A DNA stretch of 64,000 nt from Phormidium ambiguum IAM M-71 (GCF_001904725.1 NZ_MRCE01000013.1:62001-126000); one strand, 5' to 3'; shown: positions 51,971 through 60,861, numbered from the stretch's first letter. The notes: generated by a model from the sequence alone, not told the origin. A program made the numbers and translations.

Positions 51971-52399
51971 ATGACTCCTACTATTTTTGGTCGATGGCAA
52001 ACTCGGTTATTTTTACTGGCAACTGTTGGTGTGTTAGTAACGTTACCTTTTGCATTAGGAATTACTAGCCCAAATTCTAGTTCTGTTTATTTTTGGGTGT
52101 TAGGATATGTTGCTATTTTTGGGATTTTTTGGGATATTCTTTATAATTATCTGCAACAATTTCGTTGGGATCGAGATTGGCCGGGAATTTTTCAACTTTT
52201 GGCAGGGATTTGGGAAGGTATTTTCTTAATTATTGTTATTAAAGTATTACAATTACCTTTGCCTGGCGTGCAAAACTTAGATTTAAATTTGTTTTTGCGC
52301 CATTATAGTTTAGTGTGGTTAGGTGTTTATTTAACATCGCAAACTATGATGCGAATTATATTTCCTCGCTGGCGGTTTCGCGGCGGACAGTGGTTGTAG
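51971..52399 (+). CDS. Four-helix membrane protein (unknown function)
   Basis: The 142-residue protein has four predicted membrane helices (LFLLATVGVLVTLPFALGI, VYFWVLGYVAIFGIFWDIL, GIWEGIFLIIVIKVLQL, LVWLGVYLTSQTMMRIIF). Charged loops carry QQFRWDRDWPG and a basic end (PRWRFRGGQW). I do not recognise a family. It follows the FHA genes on the same strand with a repeat between, so a functional link to the phospho-dependent redox pair is possible. Confidence 0.7.
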   Translation: MTPTIFGRWQTRLFLLATVGVLVTLPFALGITSPNSSSVYFWVLGYVAIFGIFWDILYNYLQQFRWDRDWPGIFQLLAGIWEGIFLIIVIKVLQLPLPGVQNLDLNLFLRHYSLVWLGVYLTSQTMMRIIFPRWRFRGGQWL

Positions 52400-52448
52400 A
52401 ATAGCTATAAATATACTAGATATTGTTAATTATTGGGAGGCGATCGCC

Positions 52449-52732
52449 ATGTCTTCGATTGTTGAAGTAAGTAAATCAGGCACCTTACAATTACCTACCG
52501 AAATTTTACAGGCAATTGAGCCTAATACCCGATTTGTTGTAGAAGTAGAAAGCATCCCAGACAGCGTTACCAAAAAATATCAATTCTGTCTCCCGTTTCT
52601 TCAGAGCAACCTTTTTGGGCAACTGCTACACCAGAAGAACGAGCAGAACGATTAATGCAGTGGGTAGAAAGTCATCAGGATGGAGTTAATTTACCAGATG
52701 AAGCTTTGCGGCGGGAGAATATTTACGAATAA
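52449..52732 (+). pseudogene. AbrB-like antitoxin with frameshift at an A6 tract
   Basis: The first 43 codons (MSSIVEVSKSGTLQLPTEIL...) are an AbrB/SpoVT-type swapped-hairpin domain. The frame then leaves similarity. From about 52578 another frame continues with ISILSPVSSEQPFWATATPE through ERAERLMQWVESH and ends DEALRRENIYE, the usual C-terminus of these antitoxins. Adding one A to the run at 52572-52577 rejoins the two. So the gene is frameshifted, uses slippage, or has a sequencing error. No toxin gene follows. Confidence 0.75.
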
Positions 52733-52758
52733 AGCCACAAAACTAAACAAAAAATAAT

Positions 52759-53388
52759 TTAAAGATCGGCTTTTTTCAGAATAAATAAACTACCATCTCC
52801 ACCACGCCCAATGCGAAAGTCTTCGTCTAAATAAGTAATATCAAGAGTCGCAACTCGATTAACCGGGTTATTAGCTGTTACTACCTTGAATGGCTCTAAT
52901 TGAGGTGTATTAATCCCAATGATTTTGTCAATAGATAAATAGCGTTTATCAAAATAAACATTAATGCGTTTGTCTGGTACAGATAATGAATTCTCTACCG
53001 CAGGCTCAAAACTCGCTGTCACTCTCACATATCCCGAAACTAATCCTAACGAATGTTGCACAAATGCGAGATTGAAAAATTCTTTGTTGCTAACATTAAT
53101 AACTTGGTAAACTTTACCCAACTTTAATCCCAAAGGCAGGGAAACTAAAGAACGAATTTCTCTAGCAGTGGAGTATTGCAACTGCCAACTTCCATCCAAT
53201 AAAGAAATTGCATTTACCAAAGGATGAGGATTTGGGTTATAACTTTCTAATTGAGTAGTTAAATCTTCAATTTCGGCAACGATTGTTTTGTCTAGCTGCA
53301 AATTTGTCATCGGAGAACCATCTTTGTTAGACTGAATCGAATCAAGTGCAGCAAGTAATTTTTCCTTTGCGGAGAGTTGATTATGCAA
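52759..53388 (-). CDS. PAP/fibrillin family protein
   Basis: The 209-residue protein (NAISLLDGSWQLQYSTAREIRSL, GKVYQVINV, ASFEPAV, IGRGGDGSLFIL) has the lipocalin-like PAP/fibrillin (plastoglobulin) fold. The N-terminal KEKLLAALDSIQ helix is typical. In cyanobacteria and plastids such proteins bind lipids or isoprenoids near thylakoids and are linked to light stress. It is divergent from a CrtISO-like gene with 73 bp between them, which fits a carotenoid or lipid link. Confidence 0.85.
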   Translation of the reverse strand: MHNQLSAKEKLLAALDSIQSNKDGSPMTNLQLDKTIVAEIEDLTTQLESYNPNPHPLVNAISLLDGSWQLQYSTAREIRSLVSLPLGLKLGKVYQVINVSNKEFFNLAFVQHSLGLVSGYVRVTASFEPAVENSLSVPDKRINVYFDKRYLSIDKIIGINTPQLEPFKVVTANNPVNRVATLDITYLDEDFRIGRGGDGSLFILKKADL

Positions 53389-53461
53389 AAGTTGACACCT
53401 AGCTATTAAAACCTACAATATTTATCATTCAGTAAAAAGGTCTAAGAATCAACTATTTTTC

Positions 53462-54997
53462 ATGAGCAATACAGAAGTAGTCGTAATTGGTAGCGGAATT
53501 GGCGGTTTAAGTTGTGCGGCAATTTTAGCACGTTATGGAATTGATGTCACAGTGGTAGAAAGCCACTCAATTCCAGGCGGTGCAGCCCATTCTTTTGAAC
53601 GGAATGGCTATAAGTTTGATTCAGGGCCATCATTATATTCAGGTTTATCTTATACCCCTTCTCCTAATCCTTTACGCCAAGTTTTAGATGCTATTGGCGA
53701 AGATTTACCCTGCATTAATTACGATACTTGGGGTTGTTATTTACCGGAAGGATATTTTGATACTCAAGTTGGTGCTGACCAATTTTGTGAGGTGTTGCAG
53801 AAGTTTCGGGGAGAAAAAGCTGTAGCAGAATGGCGTAAATTACAAGAAATTATGGCACCTCTGGGTAAGAGTGCGATCGCACTCCCTCCTGCCGCTCTAC
53901 GCTACGATTTAGGCGCAGTATTAACAGTAGGTAAATTCGCGCCATCTCTTCTCCAAAACGCCGCCAATGTGATTAAATTAACAGGCCCATTTTCCCGAAT
54001 TATTGATGATGTAATTACAGATCCATTTATTCGTAATTGGTTAGATTTATTGTGTTTTCTGCTCTCAGGATTACCTGCAAATGGTACGATCGCAGCTGAA
54101 GTAGCATTTATGTTTGCTGATTGGTATTGTCCCAATGTTAAGTTAGATTATCCGATCGGTGGAAGTGGTGCTTTAGTTGATGCCTTGATAAGAGGATTAA
54201 CTAAACACGGAGGCAAGTTAATTCTCAATGCTCACGTCGAGCAAATTTTAGTTCAAAATAATCGTGCTGCTGGTGTAAGATTGCGAGATGGCAAAGAAAT
54301 TCGAGTTAATAAAGCTGTAGTTTCTAATGCTTCCGTTTGGGATACTCTCAAATTAATTCCCGAAGGCGCTGTTCCCAAAAGATATATAAAACAGCAACAA
54401 ACTACACCTGAATGTGATAGTTTTATGCACTTACATTTAGGAATTGATGCTACTGGATTGCGAAAAGATTTGGGCATTCACTATATTGTTGTAAATGATT
54501 GGGATAGAGGAATAACTGCACCACAAAACTTAGTATTAATCTCAATTCCTTCGGTTTTAGATCCATCTTTAGCACCCCCAGGTAAGCACGTTATTCATGT
54601 TTATACACCTGGTAATGAACCTTTTTCACTTTGGCAAGGAATGGAAAGAAACAGCGAAGAATATACTTTGCTTAAACAACAACGTGCCGAGGTAATGTGG
54701 CAAGCTTTAAAAAGAATTATTCCTGATATTTGCGATCGCACCAAAGTAAATTTGGTTGGTACTCCTCTTACTCACGCTAGATTTTTGCGTCGCCATCATG
54801 GTAGTTATGGGCCTGCAATTATGGCAGGTAAAGATTTATTTCCTGGCGCTACTACACCTTTATCAGGCTTATTTTGTTGTGGAGATTCAACTTTTCCGGG
54901 GATTGGTTTACCTGCGGTTGCTGCTAGTGGGATGATGGCGGCAAATACGATCGCGCCTGTGCAACAACATTTACAGTTACTTAATGAAATTGTTTAA
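53462..54997 (+). CDS. CrtISO-like FAD-dependent oxidoreductase (phytoene desaturase superfamily)
   Basis: The 511-residue protein starts [21 protein letters not shown], a FAD-binding GxGxxG loop, followed by VVESHSIPGGAAHSFERNGYKFDSGPSLYSG. The C-terminus CCGDSTFPGIGLPAVAASGMMAAN binds FAD again. It is a full-length member of the CrtISO family but a distinct branch from crtH at 59323: the substrate-side loop is SLYSG rather than the usual SMIFGFG. It may be a second carotenoid isomerase or related enzyme. The PAP/fibrillin gene is divergent; aroE follows by 58 nt. Confidence 0.82.
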   Translation: MSNTEVVVIGSGIGGLSCAAILARYGIDVTVVESHSIPGGAAHSFERNGYKFDSGPSLYSGLSYTPSPNPLRQVLDAIGEDLPCINYDTWGCYLPEGYFDTQVGADQFCEVLQKFRGEKAVAEWRKLQEIMAPLGKSAIALPPAALRYDLGAVLTVGKFAPSLLQNAANVIKLTGPFSRIIDDVITDPFIRNWLDLLCFLLSGLPANGTIAAEVAFMFADWYCPNVKLDYPIGGSGALVDALIRGLTKHGGKLILNAHVEQILVQNNRAAGVRLRDGKEIRVNKAVVSNASVWDTLKLIPEGAVPKRYIKQQQTTPECDSFMHLHLGIDATGLRKDLGIHYIVVNDWDRGITAPQNLVLISIPSVLDPSLAPPGKHVIHVYTPGNEPFSLWQGMERNSEEYTLLKQQRAEVMWQALKRIIPDICDRTKVNLVGTPLTHARFLRRHHGSYGPAIMAGKDLFPGATTPLSGLFCCGDSTFPGIGLPAVAASGMMAANTIAPVQQHLQLLNEIV

Positions 54998-55055
54998 AAG
55001 TCTAGATATTGGTAGTACTCTAGAAAAATCAGCAATTCATTTCCTTTAGCAAGCA

Positions 55056-55919
55056 GTGATTACAGGTAAAACTAAACTACTAGGCGTAATAGGCGATCCG
55101 ATCGAGCATTCCCTTTCCCCAGTAATGCACAATGCAGCGATCGCTAAATTGCAATTAGACTACGTTTATCTCCCTTTCCCCATCAAAGCCGAAGATTTAC
55201 CCGCAGCAATAGCAGGTTTTGCTGCTATTGATTTAATAGGCTTTAGTGTCACAATTCCCCACAAACAAGCAATCATTCCGCTATTAACAGAAGTATCACC
55301 GATCGCCAAAGCTATAGGTGCAGTTAATACAGTTTGGCGCACCGAAACTGGATGGAGTGGAACAAATACAGATGTAGAAGGTTTTCTTTCTCCCTTAAAA
55401 AATTACAACCAAAATTGGAGCCAAACTACAACACTAATATTAGGTTGTGGAGGCGCAGCCAGAGCCGTAGTTGCAGGTTGCACTCAATTAAATTGTGGCA
55501 AAATTCAAGTTGTCGGGAGAGACCCGCAAAAGTTAAAAGCTTTTCAAAATAGCTGGCAAAACTCTCAACTTGCAGTTAATTTAAGCGTGCATAATTGGCA
55601 AGAATTACCAGATTTGATCGGTGAATCAAAATTATTGGTAAATACTACCCCAGTGGGAATGTATCCTCACGTCGATCGATCTCCTGTAAATGCAGAATTG
55701 ATGGAAAAATTGCCGATAAATGCGATCGCCTACGACCTAATTTACACCCCCAATCCTACCAAATTTTTGCAAATAGCTAAAGAACAGGGTGCAGAAGCGA
55801 TCGACGGTTTAGAAATGCTCGTTCAACAAGGCGCAGCAGCATTACAAATTTGGCTAAAACAACAAGCACCAGTAGAAGTAATGCGCCAATCTTTGCAGAA
55901 ATATTTAGGATTGATTTAG
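55056..55919 (+). CDS. aroE: Shikimate dehydrogenase
   Basis: The 287-residue protein has LLGVIGDPIEHSLSPVMHNAAI at the N-terminus, VTIPHKQAIIPLL with the catalytic lysine, GAVNTVWR, NTDVEGF, and the NADP loop LILGCGGAARAVVAG with VVGRDPQKLKAF. It reduces 3-dehydroshikimate with NADPH in aromatic amino acid synthesis. GTG at 55056 is the start used. A terminator follows. Confidence 0.94.
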   Translation: MITGKTKLLGVIGDPIEHSLSPVMHNAAIAKLQLDYVYLPFPIKAEDLPAAIAGFAAIDLIGFSVTIPHKQAIIPLLTEVSPIAKAIGAVNTVWRTETGWSGTNTDVEGFLSPLKNYNQNWSQTTTLILGCGGAARAVVAGCTQLNCGKIQVVGRDPQKLKAFQNSWQNSQLAVNLSVHNWQELPDLIGESKLLVNTTPVGMYPHVDRSPVNAELMEKLPINAIAYDLIYTPNPTKFLQIAKEQGAEAIDGLEMLVQQGAAALQIWLKQQAPVEVMRQSLQKYLGLI

Positions 55920-55957
55920 ACCCTGACTTCTTGAATAAGTCGGGGATCTAGGCGATT

Positions 55958-55983
55958 AGTCCGCGCAGGCGGACTTTGTTTTT
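55958..55983 (+). terminator. Rho-independent terminator after aroE
   Basis: AGTCCGC and GCGGACT with a 4-nt loop are followed by TTGTTTTT. It is also like a dispersed GC-rich cyanobacterial palindrome. About 40 nt after the aroE stop. Confidence 0.7.
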
Positions 55984-56013
55984 ATAGTCGCGCTTTCAAC
56001 CGCCAAAATTTTT

Positions 56014-56613
56014 CTAAGAAGGCCAACGCCAATTATAACGATTCCAATCATAAATTCCTTGAATTTCGTATTCCGTTCCATTATCAAAACGGATGATACA
56101 GCTACTATAATCTTCCTGCCTTTCTTCAACACTAGTTACCGTGCAAGGAACCCACATTTGACTACAAGGGCCATCTTCTTGTATCCATTCCCACAAACCA
56201 TTTGATACTTCAATGCGATCGCCAACTTTCAACTTTAAATCATTTTCAAACCGTTCAAAATACTCAGCTAAATGCGAAGGTTGCACCAAATTTAACCATT
56301 GCAAACCATAGCGATCGCGGATAAACTGCACCGACCCAGAATTAGTATTATTTAACCAATCATTTAATAACTGAATTTTCCAAGGCTGATTCAAACTCTC
56401 TTGTTCTTTCACAAACTCCAGCAAAGCTGAACGCTCCTCAGTAGTCAACTCATTCAAAGGATTTGTTCCTTCTGAGTTTGCGGTTTCCCCCAGAGTATTA
56501 GAAAGGGCTACTTCCAGCAAAATCTGTTTCTGCACCTCAGTTAAAGGGCAGTTAGCGACAATACACTGGTCAAATGCAGCCTTCAAAGCAGCTTCGATCT
56601 CAGCCTTGGACAT
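56014..56613 (-). CDS. Conserved cyanobacterial protein of unknown function
   Basis: The 199-residue protein has an N-terminal helical part (MSKAEIEAALKAAFDQCIV, ELTTEERSALLEFVKEQ) and a C-terminal SH3-like beta part (LKVGDRIEVSNGLWEWIQEDGPC, IIRFDNGTEYEIQGIYDWNRYNW). I do not recognise the family. The tail is typical of small proteins that bind nucleic acid or other proteins. Monocistronic; it is convergent with aroE. Confidence 0.65.
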   Translation of the reverse strand: MSKAEIEAALKAAFDQCIVANCPLTEVQKQILLEVALSNTLGETANSEGTNPLNELTTEERSALLEFVKEQESLNQPWKIQLLNDWLNNTNSGSVQFIRDRYGLQWLNLVQPSHLAEYFERFENDLKLKVGDRIEVSNGLWEWIQEDGPCSQMWVPCTVTSVEERQEDYSSCIIRFDNGTEYEIQGIYDWNRYNWRWPS

Positions 56614-56773
56614 AGCACAATATTAGAAAATAGGACTAAATGCCACACAATTCTTAAAGCATTGAAAATGGCGTGGCTGTTTTCTTGTGGCAACGCACAT
56701 CAGGGATGATTTTTTTAATTATTGCAAAACTTTTCGATAATTTTACTTAAGTCTTTTGTTTACAATTAGTTAT

Positions 56774-57238
56774 ATGCTGAAATTTAGACAATTCGCGGTA
56801 TATTTTATGAGGTTTCCAGCCTTAAAACTTTTCTTAATCTCTTGCTTAATTATGATTTCGAGTTGGGGAATTATGCCAGATGCACTAGCCCTGACTCAGA
56901 TTAAGCTAACTGACATCTCGTACAAAGATTGTCCCCCAGAAATGGCTGCCGGATCAGTTACCAGTGGGTCAACAATGGCTGCTAACTGCTTTCTAATCAC
57001 TGGCAAAGCCAATAACACTTCCGGTAAGTATGTCTACAATGCTGATGTTTTCGGTCGCATCTATGATGCTAATAGGAATTCGGTAATGGAAAATCGCAAC
57101 CGGATTGGCTTGATTGAAGAGGTACCACCAGGAGTCAGCGACTTTGAATTTAGAATTTCCGTAGCAGCTAATCAACCCACCCCATTACAGCTAGAACAGT
57201 TGAAAGCCGCAGGTTTTACGGGCAAAGTTCGCCGTTAA
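56774..57238 (+). CDS. Secreted protein with FxLYD-like beta domain
   Basis: The protein from ATG 56774 is 154 residues; ATG 56807 gives a cleaner signal peptide (MRFPALKLFLISCLIMIS...ALA), and a TTG at 56756 is also open. After the signal, a beta domain with two cysteines (DCPPEM, NCFLITG) and KANNTSGKYVYNADVFGRIYDANRNSV resembles FxLYD-type domains. No enzyme motif. It is probably periplasmic. A weak AGAGCGTG/CACGCTCT inverted repeat lies downstream (57264-57300). Confidence 0.7.
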   Translation: MLKFRQFAVYFMRFPALKLFLISCLIMISSWGIMPDALALTQIKLTDISYKDCPPEMAAGSVTSGSTMAANCFLITGKANNTSGKYVYNADVFGRIYDANRNSVMENRNRIGLIEEVPPGVSDFEFRISVAANQPTPLQLEQLKAAGFTGKVRR

Positions 57239-57310
57239 ACTAGATTAGGATTACCGGAGTCTAAGAGCGTGCTTTTGCCTATTCAGATACAACACGCTCT
57301 GACCAAAAAT

Positions 57311-57601
57311 TTAGTAGATTGGTGTGCTGACACCGATCGCCAATTGTGACAATAATCTAGCTGCGAACTGTAACACTAGAATTGCTATAGTTGGAGAAAT
57401 AAAATCAATACCTCCGATCGGCGGAATAAATGAACGAAAGAAATTGATGTAAGGATCGGTAAGTTGGCTGAGAATGGAAAACGGTGGATCGTACCAGCTA
57501 ATATTCGGAAACCAACTCAAGAGGAACCGAATAATCAACAGCACCATGTAAATGTTGAGAAAGGTGGCAAGTGTAGTTAGCAGCAGAGCAACTGGACTCA
57601 T
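57311..57601 (-). CDS. YggT family membrane protein
   Basis: The 96-residue protein has two hydrophobic hairpins and the YggT pattern LLIIRFLLSWFPNISWYDPPFSILSQLTDPYINFFRSFIPPIGGIDFISPTIA split over positions 22-75. In cyanobacteria and plastids such proteins (CCB3-like) have been tied to chloroplast nucleoid or cytochrome assembly, but this copy is not assigned. Confidence 0.85.
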   Translation of the reverse strand: MSPVALLLTTLATFLNIYMVLLIIRFLLSWFPNISWYDPPFSILSQLTDPYINFFRSFIPPIGGIDFISPTIAILVLQFAARLLSQLAIGVSTPIY

Positions 57602-57732
57602 AATAATTGTGATTTTTTGCTAAATTTACAAAACTATCTGCATTTGAATTTAATTTAACCTAATATTGGCCTTTTCTGCATCTGTTAATCAAACAGTCGC
57701 AGAATTTGGAGAAAATAGCCAAAAATCGGGAT

Positions 57733-58110
57733 TTAGAAGTTGTCTTTTAGTGCAGACCCCGAAGGCGAATCAATTTCGTCTGTACTTTCCCTTCTTTCAG
57801 AAGTGACATTTCCATTCACATTGCCTAATGAAAGCCGAACTTCATCAATTGTCTGATTTAATTGAGCAATCTTGTCTTCTAAGCTGCGTCTAGCCATTTC
57901 AATCCGAGGTTCGGAGGCTGCTTCCATTTGCCGCTTTTTACTTTTTTCAGTTTTCGTTTCTGATTGATTGGCATTTAATATTGGTGCTTCTGTTTCTGAT
58001 ATTTGGTTGGTAATTCGAGAAGCTAACAAAGCCCCCAATACACCACCAACTACACCACCAACTACAGACCCTGCCAGAAACCCTGCTGCAAAACCATCAC
58101 GCTGACTCAT
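57733..58110 (-). CDS. Small membrane-anchored coiled-coil protein
   Basis: The 125-residue protein has a glycine-zipper membrane hairpin (GFAAGFLAGSVVGGVVGGVL) and a helix with LEDKIAQLNQTIDEVRLSL. The tail is disordered. This resembles YtxH-like or other small cyanobacterial anchors. No known function. It is the upstream gene of a minus-strand pair with yggT, 131 nt apart. Confidence 0.68.
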   Translation of the reverse strand: MSQRDGFAAGFLAGSVVGGVVGGVLGALLASRITNQISETEAPILNANQSETKTEKSKKRQMEAASEPRIEMARRSLEDKIAQLNQTIDEVRLSLGNVNGNVTSERRESTDEIDSPSGSALKDNF

Positions 58111-58194
58111 ATCGATTTTAGATTTTAGATTTTGGATTTGAGATTTTCGATCGCTTGTTAATTTCAGCTTACCCGTTGCTTATGACAAATGCCT

Positions 58195-58307
58195 AGCAGG
58201 GGAGCAGGGGAGCAGGGGAGCAGGGGAGCAGGGGAGCAGGGGGGCAAAAAGTAAAAAATCCCGTAGTCCCCAGTACCCAATCCCCAGTACCCAGTACCCA
58301 GTCCCCC
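58195..58307. repeat. AGCAGGGG octamer array and CCCAGTA run
   Basis: Six perfect copies of AGCAGGGG run from 58195 to 58242. After a short gap, CCCAGTA-type units (58267-58307) follow, ending 8 nt from the upp stop. The G-runs could form a quadruplex. Similar blocks occur at 1604, 18523, 49173 and 60862. Confidence 0.85.
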
Positions 58308-58314
58308 GCCTAAA

Positions 58315-58968
58315 TCAGTCAGTCCCAAAGGTGCGATCGCCTGCGTCCCCTAAACCAGGAACAATAAAACCATGTTCGTTAACTATTTCGTCTATAGTGG
58401 CTGTGTAAATATTCAATGCCGGATAAGCAAGACTCAGTTTTTGTAAAGCCGGAGGAGCCGCTACGATCGAAATAATCCTAATTAAGCTGGGATCTGCACC
58501 ACGAGACGTTAATTCTGCCATTGCTGCCATAATTGAACCTCCAGTAGCCAACATCGGCTCACTGATTAATATCCTAGTTTGTTCTTTAAACTGGGCAGGC
58601 AATCTATTCAAATAACAACTTGGTTCTAAAGTTTGCTCATCCCGGACTAAGCCAAGGTGATAAACCGAAGCCAAAGGCAATACGCTTTGTGCGCCTTCCA
58701 ACAGTGCTAAACCTGCGCGTAAAATTGGTACTACGACTACGGGAATTTCTGGGTTAACGAAAGTAGCAGGACTTTCTGCTAAAGGTGTTTGTACAGTTGT
58801 TTCTATTGTTGGCAACCATTCTCGCGCCGCTTCGTAAGTTAGCCAGCGTCCTAACTCTGTCATCGCGCTACGAAATAAGGGTGTTGGGGTTGTTTCGCTC
58901 CGAGCAACACCTAGCCAATGTTTAATTAATGGATGGGGTGGTACATAAACTCGTAACTGGAAAGTCAT
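58315..58968 (-). CDS. upp: Uracil phosphoribosyltransferase
   Basis: The 217-residue protein has LRVYVPPHPLIKHWLGVARS, VVVPILRAGLALLEGAQ and the PRPP loop ISEPMLATGGSIMAAMAEL, then DEIVNEHGFIVPGLGDAGDR. The usual D in the PRPP motif LDPMLATGGS reads SEP. It salvages uracil to UMP. Normal length for the family. Confidence 0.92.
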   Translation of the reverse strand: MTFQLRVYVPPHPLIKHWLGVARSETTPTPLFRSAMTELGRWLTYEAAREWLPTIETTVQTPLAESPATFVNPEIPVVVVPILRAGLALLEGAQSVLPLASVYHLGLVRDEQTLEPSCYLNRLPAQFKEQTRILISEPMLATGGSIMAAMAELTSRGADPSLIRIISIVAAPPALQKLSLAYPALNIYTATIDEIVNEHGFIVPGLGDAGDRTFGTD

Positions 58969-59322
58969 AGGAATTTTGCATTTAATTTTTTAAGTTTTGG
59001 GGATTTGTTCTCCCAAGCTGGAAAGAAGCTTTTTCTCGACCCTGACTCATCATAAGCTGTTTCGGCTACATTGCTGAATTGGTTAGCGATCGACATTACC
59101 TCAAATTATTGCAAAAGATTTTCAATAGTATTGACATCATTTTTCAATAAGGTTAATATAACCTTTAAGTGTTCTCCTCTCTCGTGTTCTCCTCTTTGAG
59201 GTACGGCAGACGGGCTCGGTCAGCAGCAGCAGATAGAGTCCGTATTTTTTTTGCTAGCAGGGACAGACCGATAACGTTAGACTCTAATACGTCAATACAA
59301 TAGGTTTTGAATTACTTACCCC
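58969..59322. other. Intergenic region between divergent upp and crtH
   Basis: About 350 bp. It holds the promoter-like sequence and palindrome described separately (59131-59165), C/T-rich GTTCTCCTCT repeats (59170-59195) and an AGCAGCAGCAG run near 59220-59233. Nothing coding is seen. Confidence 0.55.
59131..59165 (+). promoter_or_regulatory. crtH: Strong promoter-like sequence with overlapping palindrome upstream of crtH
   Basis: TTGACA (59131-59136), a 17-nt spacer and TAATAT (59154-59159) form a near-consensus sigma-70 promoter. AAGGTTAataTAACCTT (59149-59165), a perfect 7-bp inverted repeat, overlaps the -10 and is a candidate operator. The site is about 160 nt before the crtH start. 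Confidence 0.6.
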
Positions 59323-60861
59323 ATGCCTTCGGTAAAAAAATCCCTAAATTTGGCCGTTAATGATAATTTGATGGAATTTGATGCGATCGTCATTGGTTCT
59401 GGTATTGGTGGGTTGGTGACAGCAACTCAGCTAGCAGCAAAGGGTGCAAAAGTACTAGTACTGGAACGTTACCTTATCCCAGGCGGTAGTGCTGGCTACT
59501 TTGAACGAGATGGTTACAGATTTGATGTCGGTGCATCGATGATTTTTGGCTTTGGCAACAAAGGCACCACCAATTTGTTAACTCGCGCTTTGCAAGCAGT
59601 AGATGTCAGCTTAGAAACAATTCCCGACCCCGTACAGATTCATTATCACTTACCAGAGGATTTACAAATTAGAGTCCACCGTGATTATGAGAAATTTTTG
59701 CAAGAACTAATAGAAAATTTTCCGCAAGAACGACAAGGTATTCGTCAGTTTTACGACGAGTGTTGGAAAGTTTTTAATTGCTTAAATGCAATGGAGTTAC
59801 TGTCACTAGAAGAACCGCGATATCTGACAAGAGTATTTTTCCAACATCCGATGGCTTGTTTAGGTTTGGTAAAGTATTTGCCGATGAATGTGGGTGATAT
59901 TGCCCGCAAGTACATTACAGACCCAAATTTGCTGAAATTTATTGATATTGAGTGTTATTGTTGGTCGGTTGTCCCAGCGGACATGACACCAATGATTAAT
60001 GCTGGGATGGTGTTTTCCGATCGTCATTATGGTGGCATTAACTATCCAAAAGGCGGAGTAGGTCAAATCGCCTTAAAACTGGTAGAAGGTTTAGAAAAAG
60101 CTGGTGGTGAAATTAAGTACAAAGCCAGAGTCACCAAAATTATTACCGAAGATGGCAAAGCTGTAGGCGTAAAATTAGCGACAGGGGAAGTATATCGCGC
60201 AAAAAGAATTATTTCTAACGCGACTCGCTGGGATACTTTTGAGCAATTACTACCAGCCGCAGAGATGCCCCCAACTGAGAAGAAATGGCAACAACGTTAT
60301 CAAAAATCTCCCAGTTTTTTAAGTTTGCACTTAGGCGTAGCAGAAGATGTCTTACCTTTAGGTACGGAATGCCATCACATTGTTTTAGAAGATTGGCAGA
60401 AAATGGAGTTACCAGAAGGCACAATTTTTGTTTCTATTCCCACATTACTCGACCCTAGTTTAGCCCCGGAAGGTTATCACATTCTGCACGTTTTTACCCC
60501 TAGTTGGTTTGATGATTGGCAGGGGATGTCTGAGAATGAATATGAAGAGAAAAAAGAAGAAGCAGCTGGCAGAATTATTGAACGTTTAGAAAAGATTTTT
60601 CCTGGTTTAGATGCTGGTTTAGATTTTATGGAAGTAGGAACTCCTCGCACTCATCGTCGTTTTTTGGGTCGAGATGATGGTACTTATGGCCCGATTCCCA
60701 AACGCAAGTTAGCGGGATTATTAGGAATGCCTTTTAATCGCACTGCTGTTCCTGGTTTGTATTGTGTGGGAGATAGTACTTTTCCCGGTCAAGGTTTAAA
60801 TGCAGTGGCTTTTTCTGGTTTCGCCTGTGCTCATCGTGTGGCAGTGGATTTGGGACTTTGA
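59323..60861 (+). CDS. crtH: Carotenoid isomerase CrtISO (CrtH)
   Basis: The 512-residue protein starts after a short leader with [23 protein letters not shown] and [32 protein letters not shown], signatures of plant and cyanobacterial CrtISO. Other parts are [37 protein letters not shown] and [24 protein letters not shown]. CrtISO turns poly-cis-lycopene into all-trans-lycopene, an alternative to light. A second start (residue 17, MEFDA) is possible. Highly likely to be the true crtH, in contrast to the paralogue at 53462. Confidence 0.92.
   Translation: MPSVKKSLNLAVNDNLMEFDAIVIGSGIGGLVTATQLAAKGAKVLVLERYLIPGGSAGYFERDGYRFDVGASMIFGFGNKGTTNLLTRALQAVDVSLETIPDPVQIHYHLPEDLQIRVHRDYEKFLQELIENFPQERQGIRQFYDECWKVFNCLNAMELLSLEEPRYLTRVFFQHPMACLGLVKYLPMNVGDIARKYITDPNLLKFIDIECYCWSVVPADMTPMINAGMVFSDRHYGGINYPKGGVGQIALKLVEGLEKAGGEIKYKARVTKIITEDGKAVGVKLATGEVYRAKRIISNATRWDTFEQLLPAAEMPPTEKKWQQRYQKSPSFLSLHLGVAEDVLPLGTECHHIVLEDWQKMELPEGTIFVSIPTLLDPSLAPEGYHILHVFTPSWFDDWQGMSENEYEEKKEEAAGRIIERLEKIFPGLDAGLDFMEVGTPRTHRRFLGRDDGTYGPIPKRKLAGLLGMPFNRTAVPGLYCVGDSTFPGQGLNAVAFSGFACAHRVAVDLGL

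Noticed and set aside
55922-55947. Second hairpin after aroE (TGACTTcttgaatAAGTC)
   Set aside because: Stem has mismatches at its ends and no T run; the following GC-rich stem is the better terminator.
57264-57300. AGAGCGTG/CACGCTCT inverted repeat as terminator of the secreted protein gene
   Set aside because: The loop is 21 nt and no T run follows on the plus strand, so terminator function is weak.
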